A stretch of DNA of 64,000 nt from Sphingobacteriia bacterium RIFOXYC2_FULL_35_18 (GCA_001829005.1 MIAG01000002.1:1-64000), one strand, 5' to 3'; shown: positions 27,185-37,018, counted from the stretch's first letter. Notes: generated by a model from the sequence alone, not told the origin. Program-made: numbers and translations.

Positions 27185-28864
27185 TTATTGATTTAAATAC
27201 ATCATTTTCATTTGATACACATTGGCGGTAACAACTCTTTCGCCGTCTTCAGTACCCTTGGTGACAACGGTAAACTTATCATTGCTTTGCCCTTTCACTA
27301 TGAAGCTGATACTATACTGTTCAGCTTTATCTTTTATAAAAATGGCCGGCTTACCATTCACATCAGTAATTGCTTCATTGGGTATTACCACCTGCCGTAT
27401 AACATTATTTCCCGTCATCCGCACATTTATATTCTCACCAATTTTAAACTGACCTTTTGGATTGATGATTTCAAATACAACTTTCTGAGATTGGTTACCT
27501 GTATTTACTGATTGGGCAGCATTAATCATCTTTAATTTATAAACCAGTGTATCCGTATTTGAAATGGTGGTAAACCCTGTTGCTAGTTTCAATTTTTGAG
27601 CGTCACCTGCAAAGACCTGGGCTTCTACAAATACCTGATCAAGATTGGTTATTTCAAACAAGGTTTCTCCACTGTTTACCACAGCACCAATGGCATAATT
27701 AAATGTGCCAACAACACCACTAACAGGAGAAGAAAGGCTTATAGTTTTTGTATTACCTGTATTCTTCCCGGTATTGGCATCAAAGAGTTCCTTATTTTTC
27801 TTAGCACTTTCATAACGGGCTTTCGCTTCGGTAATATCTTTTTTTGCGGCAATATCTGCTATCCCCAATAACCTATCATATTGTGCTTTAGCAGCTTCAT
27901 ACTCAGCATTTACACTGTTACTTTGAGAGCTGATACTAATTTGCGTCCCGGCATCAACCTGTTGCTCTATTACAGCTACCACTTGCCCTTTGCCAACCCG
28001 TTGACCGGGAGCTACTCTTAATGAAACGATTTTACCAGTCTGCGGCGTTTGTATAACTGCCCGGCCTTGCGGAGCTGCATTCACGGTTCCTAGTAAAACG
28101 GATGATTCATTAAAATCACCTGTGCCAATTTTCTTCGTTTGAATATTAAAAAGAAACTGCGTTTCCTTTTCAACAATAAAGGTTGTGGAAGAGCCACCGC
28201 CAGTTTTACCTGCCGCATCACCATGGTCTTCACCACCATGTGCGGATACCGGATTGTAAGTAGCGGTTGGCAAAAGACAAAAAAGAATAATTGCTCCCGT
28301 AATTATTTTCCTGCTGCGACCTCTGGTAACAAAGAACATAACGAGCAAGCCGGTCAGCAAACCAATCAATCCAAAAAACCAATTGCTGCTGTACCAATGA
28401 GAATGCGGGGTGCTTTCTGTTGCAACTGCTGCAGTCAATTCTTTCCCAATTTCAATATTGTTTAGCTGAATTAAATCAATGCCTGCATAGCTATTGATAT
28501 TGAGTACAAGATTGTATGCCTTCTTTGCCGGGAACGTGGTTTTCAATTCAAATACGCCCTTATCAATCCTTGTAACAGTAATCTTTATATTGGGATTGTC
28601 AGCTACTGTTACTTCTATTATAGCACTGTCGATAGGGCTATTGGTATTATATTCACTTAAATACAAACGAAGCGATGCTTCCTTGCCTGGTGCTATCGGG
28701 CTGTACTTTAACAATACTTCATAGACTTCAGAAGCAGCCTCAGAGGAGAAATAACTTGCAGGCGATATGGCTGTTTTTTTAGCATCACCATGGTCTTCGC
28801 CGCCATGTGCAAATGTAAGTACCGGCAAAAGCCCCAATAAAAATTGAATGATTATTCGTTTCAT
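27185..28864 (-). CDS. RND periplasmic adaptor with an extra N-terminal membrane-anchored domain
   Basis: A 559-aa protein, about 150 residues longer than a normal adaptor. A signal peptide is followed by HGGEDHGD and a beta-sandwich domain (30-145), then a transmembrane helix (about 160-180), a second hydrophobic segment, and a second HGGEDHGD near 210. The rest is a classical membrane-fusion protein with lipoyl halves around QTPQTGKIVSLRVAPGQRVG and SSPVSGVVGTFNY. The duplicated His/Asp-rich motif is a likely metal site. Its start overlaps the TolC gene stop by 4 bp (ATGA type). Confidence 0.85.
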   Translation of the reverse strand: MKRIIIQFLLGLLPVLTFAHGGEDHGDAKKTAISPASYFSSEAASEVYEVLLKYSPIAPGKEASLRLYLSEYNTNSPIDSAIIEVTVADNPNIKITVTRIDKGVFELKTTFPAKKAYNLVLNINSYAGIDLIQLNNIEIGKELTAAVATESTPHSHWYSSNWFFGLIGLLTGLLVMFFVTRGRSRKIITGAIILFCLLPTATYNPVSAHGGEDHGDAAGKTGGGSSTTFIVEKETQFLFNIQTKKIGTGDFNESSVLLGTVNAAPQGRAVIQTPQTGKIVSLRVAPGQRVGKGQVVAVIEQQVDAGTQISISSQSNSVNAEYEAAKAQYDRLLGIADIAAKKDITEAKARYESAKKNKELFDANTGKNTGNTKTISLSSPVSGVVGTFNYAIGAVVNSGETLFEITNLDQVFVEAQVFAGDAQKLKLATGFTTISNTDTLVYKLKMINAAQSVNTGNQSQKVVFEIINPKGQFKIGENINVRMTGNNVIRQVVIPNEAITDVNGKPAIFIKDKAEQYSISFIVKGQSNDKFTVVTKGTEDGERVVTANVYQMKMMYLNQ

Positions 28865-30051
28865 AACTGACCCATTAAATATTTGTGATTGATAACACTG
28901 AGATTATAGTTTCGTACCGCTTCCAGGTATTTCTGGTAAACAGTGTATGCATCGTTGCTGTTTCTTAGTAAACTGATATAATCAATTTCACCACTTACAA
29001 AAAAGCGTTGTGAAGTAGTAATCACTTCCTGTGCTTTTCTTAACCCAGTTTGTTGATAATATTGAACAGACTGCCAGTTGGTTCGTATTTCGCTGTTTGT
29101 ATTAATCGTTTGCGCAGATAAATCTTGCTGCAATCCCTGCTGTTTGCTTTGAATAACCTGTTGCTCCGTTTTGGCAGCATTGATATTACTTTTATATTGT
29201 CCGAACCATAACGGAATAGTTACACCTACCCTGAAACGATTCAACCATTTCGTATCCCTTTCGCCCTGGTTGAAATAACCAAAAGCCAACCCAGGTAAGG
29301 CTTTACTTTTTTGTAATGCAATGTTTTGTTTGGCGACATTCTCCTGCTGCTGTAATATCTGTAGGGCAGGATTTGCAAATAACGCTGTGGAATCAAGCAC
29401 AAGAGATAATTGTACCTGAGAAAGTGAAATAGCAAGTGGCTCGACTGTGATAGGATCTTTAATGCCTGTGAACCATTGCAACTGCGCCTTTAAAGAGGAG
29501 GCTCTTACAAGCGACTGTTGATATTGATTATGAATTTCACCATACTGTGTTTCAGCAAATGTTTGTTGCAGATAGTCTATTTGTCCTGCATTAAACTGGC
29601 GAATAGCTGATAGCTTTATCTTTTCATAGAGTGTATCCTGTATGTATAATTGTGAGGCTAGCGAATCAGCGTATTGTATTTCTAAGTATAAGACTTTAAC
29701 TCGATACTTTAACTCTGCTTCTGTTAGTTGCTTTTCTTTTTGTGCCACACCAATTTGCTGTTTTTGCAAACGGTACTGATTACTGTATACGGTTGGAAAC
29801 TCAAATGACTGTGTAATGCTACCCGTATAAAAGTTACCTGTAGGGCTTTCCCAAAAGAACTCGGGATTAGGAAGATTGATGGCTGATTTCAGTAACTGCT
29901 GCTGCTGTTTTACTTGCAGTGATGCAGCTTGGATATTCTTGTTATTAGCCAATGCCTTGGACACAGCTTCCTCTTCTGTGAGCACTTGCTGTGCCGATGC
30001 CGAAAAACTGATGACGCCTGCAAGAAAAACGATGATACTATATCTGAACAT
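28861..30051 (-). CDS. TolC/CzcC-family outer-membrane factor
   Basis: A 396-aa outer-membrane channel subunit. A signal peptide ends at SASAQ and the first helix reads LTEEEAVSKALANNKNIQAA, characteristic of the family. Two OEP repeats follow, with PEFFWESPTGNFY in the first beta hairpin and FSVSGEIDYISLLR-like text (FFVSGEIDYISLL) near the end of the second. It is the channel for the downstream adaptor (overlapping stop and start codons) and the RND pump at 21529. A structured intergenic RNA precedes it. Confidence 0.88.
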   Translation of the reverse strand: MFRYSIIVFLAGVISFSASAQQVLTEEEAVSKALANNKNIQAASLQVKQQQQLLKSAINLPNPEFFWESPTGNFYTGSITQSFEFPTVYSNQYRLQKQQIGVAQKEKQLTEAELKYRVKVLYLEIQYADSLASQLYIQDTLYEKIKLSAIRQFNAGQIDYLQQTFAETQYGEIHNQYQQSLVRASSLKAQLQWFTGIKDPITVEPLAISLSQVQLSLVLDSTALFANPALQILQQQENVAKQNIALQKSKALPGLAFGYFNQGERDTKWLNRFRVGVTIPLWFGQYKSNINAAKTEQQVIQSKQQGLQQDLSAQTINTNSEIRTNWQSVQYYQQTGLRKAQEVITTSQRFFVSGEIDYISLLRNSNDAYTVYQKYLEAVRNYNLSVINHKYLMGQL

Positions 30052-30058
30052 AAAAATT

Positions 30059-30143
30059 GATTACGGTAAAACAAATAGCCTCATATTGCGAAACGCAAAT
30101 GAAGTTGGATGAAGCAAAAAGCTTCACCTGTTTTACCATAATC
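30059..30143 (-). ncRNA. Candidate three-way-junction RNA element in the operon
   Basis: On the minus strand, arms 30143-30129 and 30073-30059 pair over 15 bp with a single U-G wobble (P1). Inside, GGUGAAGC/GCUUC-A-UCC with a UUUUU loop forms one hairpin, and UCAUUUGCG/CGCAA-UAUGA with a UUU loop forms the other, each with one bulge. P1 begins in the stop codon of the upstream gene and ends 8 bp before the TolC start. The design resembles cis-regulatory RNAs or a palindromic repeat; no known riboswitch is recognised. Confidence 0.55.
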
Positions 30144-30672
30144 AAATCTGGAAACGCTGCATCGCTATGCGTATGTCAGTCGGTGGGGGGTAGTAAAAAC
30201 GAACCTTATAATGGACAGGAAAATCCTTGACAGCCGCTGAGAAATCAATATTAAAATAAGTACTAAGAATTGCCACAAATACCGGTATATAGATACCAGT
30301 AGTATTTACGGAAACATTTTTATCCAAATCTTGAAACTCCTGCACTTCATTGGTACAACATCCGCCATCTTCTTTTGTAAGTAAGTTATTGCCATCAACG
30401 GGAATTAGTGTTGTGGGCTCGCTATCATGTTGGTGATTAATGCCATTTTCATGAACATGATTTGTTACTATTGCTGTTTCCTTTTCATGAACATGATTTT
30501 TCCCATCATCGTGAATATGCACTTCTGCAGACGCTTCAGTTTGGTTATGATGAGAGGAGGAATTAAAACCCATATCTACACCTATAGCACAGGCAAAACC
30601 TACAACTGTATTTGTTGCAAATACAACCAGTAGGAACAGCGCTTTTAGTTTTATGGATAAACTCTGTTTCAT
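30142..30672 (-). CDS. His-rich exported protein, HYC_CC_PP-like
   Basis: A 176-aa exported protein: signal sequence to about residue 28, a His-rich stretch with repeated HVHE/NHQHD units (about 45-85), a Cys pair in EDGGCCTNEVQEF, and a C-terminal YYPPPTDIRIAMQRFQ. The CC and PP features resemble the HYC_CC_PP family of Bacteroidota, here without the HYC part. It begins the second RND operon and probably binds metal in the periplasm. The repeated His motif suggests Zn, Cu or Ni. Confidence 0.65.
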   Translation of the reverse strand: MKQSLSIKLKALFLLVVFATNTVVGFACAIGVDMGFNSSSHHNQTEASAEVHIHDDGKNHVHEKETAIVTNHVHENGINHQHDSEPTTLIPVDGNNLLTKEDGGCCTNEVQEFQDLDKNVSVNTTGIYIPVFVAILSTYFNIDFSAAVKDFPVHYKVRFYYPPPTDIRIAMQRFQI

Positions 30673-31093
30673 TGAATATTGCTAAAAATAAGAATTTTTA
30701 GCGAACCTCTACTCCTTTTGAAGACGAAGATATGGTAGAATGGTTTAGGAAATTTGTAAAATTATTGATAATTTTTATAAAATTTTGCTGCCACTTACTG
30801 CTACGCTTGCTTGGCTTTCCCGTTGAAAATGTAGTATTTACGTCAGCTAAACGTGTTTTTACCTCTTTTTTCCTAATAGTCTAAACCCACTCAACTAAAA
30901 TTACTTAAACACCGAACTACCATCGCTTAATAACAGCCTCACAATTTTGATATTAGATAAAACGAAAATAGGTTGCCAGTCTGCTATTTATTGACTAAAC
31001 CCTAAATATTTCTGCATTGCATAACTCTATTTCCCTTTTACATAAGTGGTATTACACAAAGCATGAGCACTTTTGCAATTCAAAATCATACTT
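30673..31093. other. Divergent intergenic region, no gene seen
   Basis: About 420 AT-rich bases separate the start of the second RND operon (minus) from the TonB receptor (plus). No open frame with coding character, tRNA or strong hairpin was found. It must contain both promoters, but no full TTTG-N19-TAnnTTTG match was identified by eye. Confidence 0.6.
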
Positions 31094-33295
31094 ATGAGTA
31101 AAAGAGAGCTTGTTTTGTGTTTAATGATATTGGCATTAAATGTAGCTACCGGGCAAACCAAAAAAGGAAATAGTGATACACTACTGATAAAAAACCTGCC
31201 CGATGTGACCGTAGTGGGTAGAAACAGCAAAAGCGATTATCAGCAAATACCGGAAATTGTTGGCACAAATATTTATGCGGGTAAAAAGAATACACTGATT
31301 GTGTTAGACAATGTGCAGGGTAATGTAGTAACAAATAACATGCGGCAGGTACTGGCAAAAGTACCCGGAATTCATATTTGGGAAAGTGACCCCAGCGGAA
31401 TCCAGATTGGCATTGCTGCTCGTGGATTAAGTCCCAACCGCAGTTGGGAGTTTAATGTGCGTCAAAACGGATATGATATTGCTGCGGATCCTTTTGGTTA
31501 TCCGGAAGCATACTATAATCCGCAGCTACAGGCTGTGCAACGTATAGAAATGGTAAGAGGACAAGGCTCTTTGCAATATGGCCCACAATTTGGCGGCTTG
31601 GTAAATTACATTCTCAGAAATGGTAGTGAAATAAACAAACCTTTTGAATTTGAAACACAGCAAACAGTTGGAAGCAATGGCCTATTCAACAGCTATAATG
31701 CAATAGGCGGCAAAAAAGGGAAAGTTCATTATTATACATTTTTCGACCATCGTAATGGAGACGGATGGAGAGAAAACAGTCGATATTTCACCAACGCAGG
31801 CTATGGTACTGTAACCTATAATTTCACAACAAAATTTTCATTAACGGCTGAAGTAATGCGTTCACATATCCGCAGTCAACAACCAGGTGGTTTAACAGAT
31901 ATACAAATAAAGCAGGATGCCCAACAAAGTTTCCGCAGCCGTAATTGGTTTGATATAACCTGGACAACCTCCGCATTAATCGCCAACTATCAAATAAATG
32001 AAAACGCCCGGTGGAATACGAAACTATTTAGCACCAATGGTGACAGGAACAGTGTTGGCTTTTTGCAATCCATCAATATAAAAGACAGTATTAACCCTGC
32101 ATCACTGAACTACAACAACAGGGTGGTGAATCTTGACCAATACAGGAACTATGGAATGGAAAGCCGTATCATCACAGATTACCATCTGGGCAAAATGAAA
32201 AATACTTTATCTGCTGGTATCCGTTTATATACCGGGACTACCACCAGACAGGCCGACGGTAAAGGAACAACAGGTACAGGATATGATGTTACCATAACCG
32301 GTAATTATCCCCGTGATATTATTTTTAAGTCCAGAAACACAGCTGCATTTGCAGAAAATATTTTTCGTGTCAGCGATAAGTTTTTGATAATACCCGGAAT
32401 AAGATATGAATGGCTGGAAGGCTCATCTTCTGGACGAAATGGATATACAACAGGGGGTACAGAAATAATCTTACAGAATATTACAAGAGATAGAAGTTTT
32501 GTTCTCGCTGGTGTGGGAACAGAGTACCATGTTACCAGGTCTACTGAGGTATATGCAAATTTTTCCCAGGCTTATCGCCCTATTCAGTTTGCAAATTTGC
32601 AAGCTCCACCTACAACCGATGTGGTTGACGCAGATTTGAAAGATGCCAAGGGATACAATATTGATTTAGGCTACCGTGGTAAAGCGAAAGATTTTCTCCA
32701 GTTTGATATAAGTGGATTTTACTTACAGTATGATAACCGTGTAGGGACAATTACTGTTAGCGGAACACCTTCATACCGGCTTATTACTAATGTTGGCAGC
32801 AGCACCAGCAAAGGGTTTGAGGGATATGTAGAATTTAATCCTTTCAGGGCATTCGGAAAAAACAAAGATGCAGATTTAATTATTTTTGGGTCTTACGGAT
32901 ATACAGATGCTAAATACAGTGGCAACCATAAAGATGCCAGTACAAAAGGTAAGAAAGTGGAGAATGCCCCAACGAATCTTTTCCGTGGTGGAATAACAGG
33001 CGGTTATAAAGGCTTTTTATTAACTGTACAGATGAGCAATGTAGGAGAAACCTTTAGCGATGCCAATAACACAGTTACACCTTCGGCAAATGGCAATAAT
33101 GGTTTAATACCATCTTATACTGTAACTGATTTAACAGCTACCTATAAATTTTCAAAAGGGCTAAACCTGAAAGCAGGAGCAAATAATTTATTTAACGAAA
33201 GATATTTCACCCGCAGAGCAGGTGGTTATCCGGGGCCGGGTGCTTTACCGGCTGATGGAAGAACATTCTTTATATCTGTTGGAGCAAAATTTTAA
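31094..33295 (+). CDS. TonB-dependent outer-membrane receptor (FecA-like)
   Basis: The ATG at 31094 gives 733 residues with a signal peptide (ends NVATGQ). The plug domain shows VLAKVPGIHIWESDP and GIAARGLSPNRSWEFNVRQNG with IEMVRGQGSLQYGPQFGG; the barrel ends with NLFNERYFTRR and a terminal Phe after SVGAK. It resembles FecA-type ferric-dicitrate or metal-chelate receptors. It stands alone on the plus strand, divergent from an RND operon, and is followed by a strong terminator. The substrate is not visible; copper or iron chelates are guesses from context. Confidence 0.9.
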   Translation: MSKRELVLCLMILALNVATGQTKKGNSDTLLIKNLPDVTVVGRNSKSDYQQIPEIVGTNIYAGKKNTLIVLDNVQGNVVTNNMRQVLAKVPGIHIWESDPSGIQIGIAARGLSPNRSWEFNVRQNGYDIAADPFGYPEAYYNPQLQAVQRIEMVRGQGSLQYGPQFGGLVNYILRNGSEINKPFEFETQQTVGSNGLFNSYNAIGGKKGKVHYYTFFDHRNGDGWRENSRYFTNAGYGTVTYNFTTKFSLTAEVMRSHIRSQQPGGLTDIQIKQDAQQSFRSRNWFDITWTTSALIANYQINENARWNTKLFSTNGDRNSVGFLQSINIKDSINPASLNYNNRVVNLDQYRNYGMESRIITDYHLGKMKNTLSAGIRLYTGTTTRQADGKGTTGTGYDVTITGNYPRDIIFKSRNTAAFAENIFRVSDKFLIIPGIRYEWLEGSSSGRNGYTTGGTEIILQNITRDRSFVLAGVGTEYHVTRSTEVYANFSQAYRPIQFANLQAPPTTDVVDADLKDAKGYNIDLGYRGKAKDFLQFDISGFYLQYDNRVGTITVSGTPSYRLITNVGSSTSKGFEGYVEFNPFRAFGKNKDADLIIFGSYGYTDAKYSGNHKDASTKGKKVENAPTNLFRGGITGGYKGFLLTVQMSNVGETFSDANNTVTPSANGNNGLIPSYTVTDLTATYKFSKGLNLKAGANNLFNERYFTRRAGGYPGPGALPADGRTFFISVGAKF

Positions 33296-33298
33296 ACC

Positions 33299-33330
33299 AA
33301 AAGCGGCAGCAACATTAACTGCCGCTTTTT
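33299..33330 (+). terminator. Rho-independent terminator of the TonB receptor gene
   Basis: AAAAGCGGCAG (33299-33309), a 9-nt loop, then CTGCCGCTTTTT: an 11-bp GC-centred stem with a T-run, beginning 3 bp after the receptor stop codon. Because the stem is A-rich on its left side it can also stop transcription of the convergent nuclease-like gene. Confidence 0.9.
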
Positions 33331-34576
33331 ATACTGCCTTCGCTATCTTCTCCATAATATGATGGCTCTCGCCAAACTTGCACAATGCATCGCAATGACT
33401 ACGTAATTCAGAAAAGAGGATGTATTTAATTATTACATTGTTTTGTTTAATTGCAGGACGGGAAAGTTGAAGACAAACATCTTTTTCTCTTTTATCAGGT
33501 ACAATCAGATAGAACACTTCATCACCATCTGCAATTGTATAACTCAAATCTGTCAACCTTAAAATACCTGAATAAATACTGGTACTTTTTTCTACTTCAA
33601 AAGCAGCAATTACGTTATTTGTTCCCTTTTGAAACCAAAGAACATCTATTAGTTTTACAGTATTCAATGTATCTTTTTCCAACCGGATATCCGGGAATTG
33701 TTGTAAGCTCACAAATGAAAAACTGTTACCACAGTGTGATTTTGATCTGTCGTTAGAAGCGGCAATCACATCATAGCCTAAGGCACTACCTATTTTCAAT
33801 AAATGATATTGCATCTCCGTATGCAGATTTTCTTCATCCTTTTCCTGCTGCACACTTTCCTGTCTTTTTTCAATTAGTTTTTCCAATTTCTTTCGTTCAG
33901 GCTCGGATAAATATGCATCTGTACCCAGTATCAATTTTTGAGTCCCTATTTCAAATAACAGACCAGCAATAGCGCCTAAATCGGATGACAGTTCTGAACG
34001 ATACTGATTATTGGTATCAATCATTACTTCTCTCAGCTTAAGGTATTCACTCCAGCTACCTAATTTCTTTTTGTCTTTGTATAGGAAATTGAACCCATTA
34101 ATAATAGCAGTGTTAAATGGAGGAATAATGGTTGGGTGAAGAAAATAAAGGATACTCGCAACAGCAGGGCCAAGACCTTTAATTTTTAAACCATCCAGTC
34201 TTATGATTTCTTTAAGAATCTGTTCCTCAGTCTTTGCATTCAGACAATTTTCTAAGAATTGTCCGAATGCCTGTTTATTGTTTTCATTCTCATAAATATC
34301 AGGAATCCTCAACTTGGGTTTCCAGTAAAATGGATGGGAAGCTCCTTCAAATACCTGCTTTTGTTCTGTAATGCAGGTAAGCACAAACTCTAACGAAGAC
34401 CCTTTAAAATCAGCGGGAAATTTTTTACCCTTAATATCATCAATTACCTGCATAACGCCACGACGGATAGAACGAAACGCCTTTAGCCGTTCCTCATTAT
34501 TGATGAACCAGGTGTTGTATACAGACTGATTATCTTCTTTATATTGCCGTATTAGTAGTGCTAATTTATTGTTCAT
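33329..34576 (-). CDS. HhH plus PD-(D/E)xK-like nuclease, possible restriction/defence enzyme
   Basis: A 415-aa cytosolic protein. Residues 125-150 form a helix-hairpin-helix (LKIKGLGPAVASILYF), as in DNA-binding repair and restriction enzymes. After a charged coiled-coil linker (225-250) the C-terminal third looks like a PD-(D/E)xK nuclease: Glu255, Asp311 in LIDVLWF and Glu327-Val-Glu329-Lys330 in AAFEVEKSTSIYSG. A type II-like restriction or DNA-damage role is inferred; no methylase is adjacent. A degenerate copy of its first 39 codons survives at 36876-36993, so the family has been present here more than once. Confidence 0.6.
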   Translation of the reverse strand: MNNKLALLIRQYKEDNQSVYNTWFINNEERLKAFRSIRRGVMQVIDDIKGKKFPADFKGSSLEFVLTCITEQKQVFEGASHPFYWKPKLRIPDIYENENNKQAFGQFLENCLNAKTEEQILKEIIRLDGLKIKGLGPAVASILYFLHPTIIPPFNTAIINGFNFLYKDKKKLGSWSEYLKLREVMIDTNNQYRSELSSDLGAIAGLLFEIGTQKLILGTDAYLSEPERKKLEKLIEKRQESVQQEKDEENLHTEMQYHLLKIGSALGYDVIAASNDRSKSHCGNSFSFVSLQQFPDIRLEKDTLNTVKLIDVLWFQKGTNNVIAAFEVEKSTSIYSGILRLTDLSYTIADGDEVFYLIVPDKREKDVCLQLSRPAIKQNNVIIKYILFSELRSHCDALCKFGESHHIMEKIAKAV

Positions 34577-34613
34577 ATGCTGCTTAAGACAGCAAAATAC
34601 ACTATTTGACCCA

Positions 34614-35855
34614 TTAGTTCACCCTTGTAAGGGTCTTGGTTTTACCAAATAGCCTCATGCCGTGGTAACCCGTAACTATAGCAGTATTTACATCTTTGAG
34701 TTTAATATAACAGCTTGCAGAATGTCCAATATCAGGTAACTGGATTTCGCCACCTTTCCACTCTTTGTCATCAGCATCATATTCCAAATTCCACAATACT
34801 CTCCTGCCGATTTCATTGTTTTTTGACATATCTTTTACCCAATAGATTTTACCAACGTATTTACCATCTTCTTTAACGACGCTTATCTTTTTACTACCAT
34901 CCTGAAGCTGCCAATTACCGGTAATAGCATCTGCATACATCTGGGAAAATACAATTCCATTTATAAACAGCATAGCTGCAATGAGTAAGATTGTTTTTGA
35001 ATTTTGCCGAATCTTTTTATTGAAAGGGTAGAGAAATTGTTTCCAGTAGTTTTTGGGAAAGTTCTTTTCTTCAGCAATACCGATAGCGCCTAATTCTGTT
35101 TGCATTTTCGGACTATCATACGCAGTGTTGAACAGGCGGTCCCAAATGGTAAGCCAGGCTCCGTAGTTAACCTGTGCATCTTTATAATCTGCACGGTGAT
35201 GCCAGCGGTGCAACTCTGCTACACAAAAGAATTTCTTCAAAATACCTGCTTTGTAATCAAGATTGGTATGCTGCATAAACATATTTACGGCCAGAATTGC
35301 CAGCGCCACCACCACCACCGGTTGCGGAGTACCGATTACAAGGCAAAGAATAATGCCAGGTGTTCCCTCTATTACCTGGTGCAATGCATGACGTTTTTCA
35401 CCATTTAAAAAGTATAATCGCTCCGAACTATGGTGAATAGCATGAAGCTTCCATAAAAATTGGTATTTATGACTCTGCCAGTGTACCAGGAAAAGAAAGA
35501 AGTCTATTATTGTAAGTGCAATTATAACCTGCATCCAAAATGGCAATTGCATCGGAAACAACGACAAAAAGCTAATACTTTCCGCCAGCCATATAAAAAG
35601 AAATTGAGCAATAAGTTTTATACTGTAATTAATGATGTAGTAAGTAAGGTCAAGGTTCCAGTCATCTTTACCACCTACCCAATTCTTTTCATAAGGCATC
35701 CATTGTTCCAATACTAAAATTAATATACCTGTAAGAGTAATGACAGGTACAGTTACAAGATATTGGTTGTACCCTGATCGGATTCCATACAAAATAATGG
35801 CGGAAGCTGACAACATGATGGCAGGATAAATTCCAAACTGAAATACTTTCTTCAT
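34614..35855 (-). CDS. Sterol desaturase-family membrane hydroxylase fused to DUF2147
   Basis: The ATG at 35855 gives 413 residues and avoids overlap with the araC-type gene. Residues 1-260 are a fatty-acid hydroxylase/sterol desaturase with the di-iron His boxes HWQSH, HAIHH, HTNLD and HRWHH between membrane helices. After another hydrophobic segment (about 290-305) residues 310-413 match DUF2147 (ITGNWQLQDGSKKISVVKED, then GKIYWVKD and GKTKTLTRV). The fusion is unusual. A lipid oxidation role at the membrane is likely; the substrate is unknown. A DUF2147-like fragment also occurs at 47564-47695. Confidence 0.82.
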   Translation of the reverse strand: MKKVFQFGIYPAIMLSASAIILYGIRSGYNQYLVTVPVITLTGILILVLEQWMPYEKNWVGGKDDWNLDLTYYIINYSIKLIAQFLFIWLAESISFLSLFPMQLPFWMQVIIALTIIDFFLFLVHWQSHKYQFLWKLHAIHHSSERLYFLNGEKRHALHQVIEGTPGIILCLVIGTPQPVVVVALAILAVNMFMQHTNLDYKAGILKKFFCVAELHRWHHRADYKDAQVNYGAWLTIWDRLFNTAYDSPKMQTELGAIGIAEEKNFPKNYWKQFLYPFNKKIRQNSKTILLIAAMLFINGIVFSQMYADAITGNWQLQDGSKKISVVKEDGKYVGKIYWVKDMSKNNEIGRRVLWNLEYDADDKEWKGGEIQLPDIGHSASCYIKLKDVNTAIVTGYHGMRLFGKTKTLTRVN

Positions 35856-35919
35856 GCAAAACATTTTTAGAGTGCAAAAATGCTTTACCGAAAAGTAAAA
35901 GACTTGAATAAACCTGCTA

Positions 35920-36669
35920 TTATTTAAGAACTTCTGAAGGCGAAACTCCAAACATTTCTGTAAATGTGCGGCTAAGATGGGCTACATCTGAAAAACCCCC
36001 GCCATATGCTGCATTGGTAAACGATTGCCCTTTCATTACTTCTTGTAATGCTGCCTGCATCCGGCACCAAAGTATGTATTTACGAAATGGGATACCGGTT
36101 TGCTCCTTAAATAAATGGGCAAAGCGGCTTTCAGAAAGATGCACTTTAGAAGCGATATTTGCCAAACTTATTTCTTCATTCAAGTTTGAATGAAGAAACG
36201 CTATTGATTGTTTAATTCTTTCATCAATTTGATTAACTGAGTTTTCGCTGCCCGTTAGCTTTTCAACCAGCAAGCCAATTAGACTATGTACATTTTCCTC
36301 TTCATTTGATGCTGAATTAAACCAATTGATAAATTCAGTTCTTACAGCATCAATTTCACTACCAAAGTAATGAACCAATCCTTGTTTTTCCAGATGCATG
36401 GATGCTTCCAGCCTATGAGTGTAATTCAATTCAGCATCCAAATAAATGAAAATATAAAAATCATCCTTACCGATAAATTGATGTGGCAAGTCGGCAGCTA
36501 TAATGCTGCAATCACTTTTTTCAAATTCAGTTCCATTTTTTGAAATCAAGAAAGATTTCTGGAATGACATTACAATTTCAAGGGCATGGTGTGCATGCAT
36601 TTTTGTCAGCACCTGACGACCTATATAGACCGCCATGCCCCCGGAGATATGAAGTTTGAATTTTTGCAA
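35920..36669 (-). CDS. AraC-family transcriptional regulator
   Basis: A 249-aa regulator with an N-terminal cupin-like sensing domain (MHAHHALEIVMSF) and two C-terminal helix-turn-helix motifs: EISLANIASKVHLSESRFAHLFKEQTG and FTNAAYGGGFSDVAHLSRTFTEMFG are the two regions. The reading starts at a TTG; an ATG eleven codons later would remove residues that look homologous, so TTG is kept with caution. It is 64 bp upstream of the sterol desaturase-like gene on the same strand and is its probable regulator. Confidence 0.85.
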   Translation of the reverse strand: MQKFKLHISGGMAVYIGRQVLTKMHAHHALEIVMSFQKSFLISKNGTEFEKSDCSIIAADLPHQFIGKDDFYIFIYLDAELNYTHRLEASMHLEKQGLVHYFGSEIDAVRTEFINWFNSASNEEENVHSLIGLLVEKLTGSENSVNQIDERIKQSIAFLHSNLNEEISLANIASKVHLSESRFAHLFKEQTGIPFRKYILWCRMQAALQEVMKGQSFTNAAYGGGFSDVAHLSRTFTEMFGVSPSEVLK

Positions 36670-36875
36670 GCCTGCTAAATTTTATCATGAAAAGATGTGT
36701 TAGCTTAAACGAATGTTTTGAAACCAGTTACTCTATTAAAATTGAATACTAGTCAAGCTGTGAATATTCCATAAGCAAATAGTTATTGTGCTTGAGTTAT
36801 ACAATTATTTGCCGTTAGTATTATTATTCATTTTATCTCTTCAATTGTTTACTTGGCGTATTGTTATATTTTTTA

Positions 36876-36993
36876 GAACTAAGTTAGGACGAAATAATTT
36901 TAACCGTTCTTCAATATTAATGAATCATATGTTGTGAACAGATTGTTCATTTCTCTTGTATTGAACGATGATTGGGGAGAGCTTGCTTTTCAT
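36876..36993 (-). pseudogene. Decayed copy of the nuclease-like gene's 5' end
   Basis: From the ATG at 36993 the translation aligns with the first 39 residues of the nuclease-like protein at 33329-34576: it shares KL, QYK, QSV, FIN, EERLK and FR in register, with one in-frame TGA where the intact gene has a Trp codon. Similarity stops near 36876. This is a clear remnant of a paralogue, 2.3 kb from the intact gene. Confidence 0.75.
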
Positions 36994-37018
36994 CGGTAGT
37001 TTTTAACAGTAAAATATA

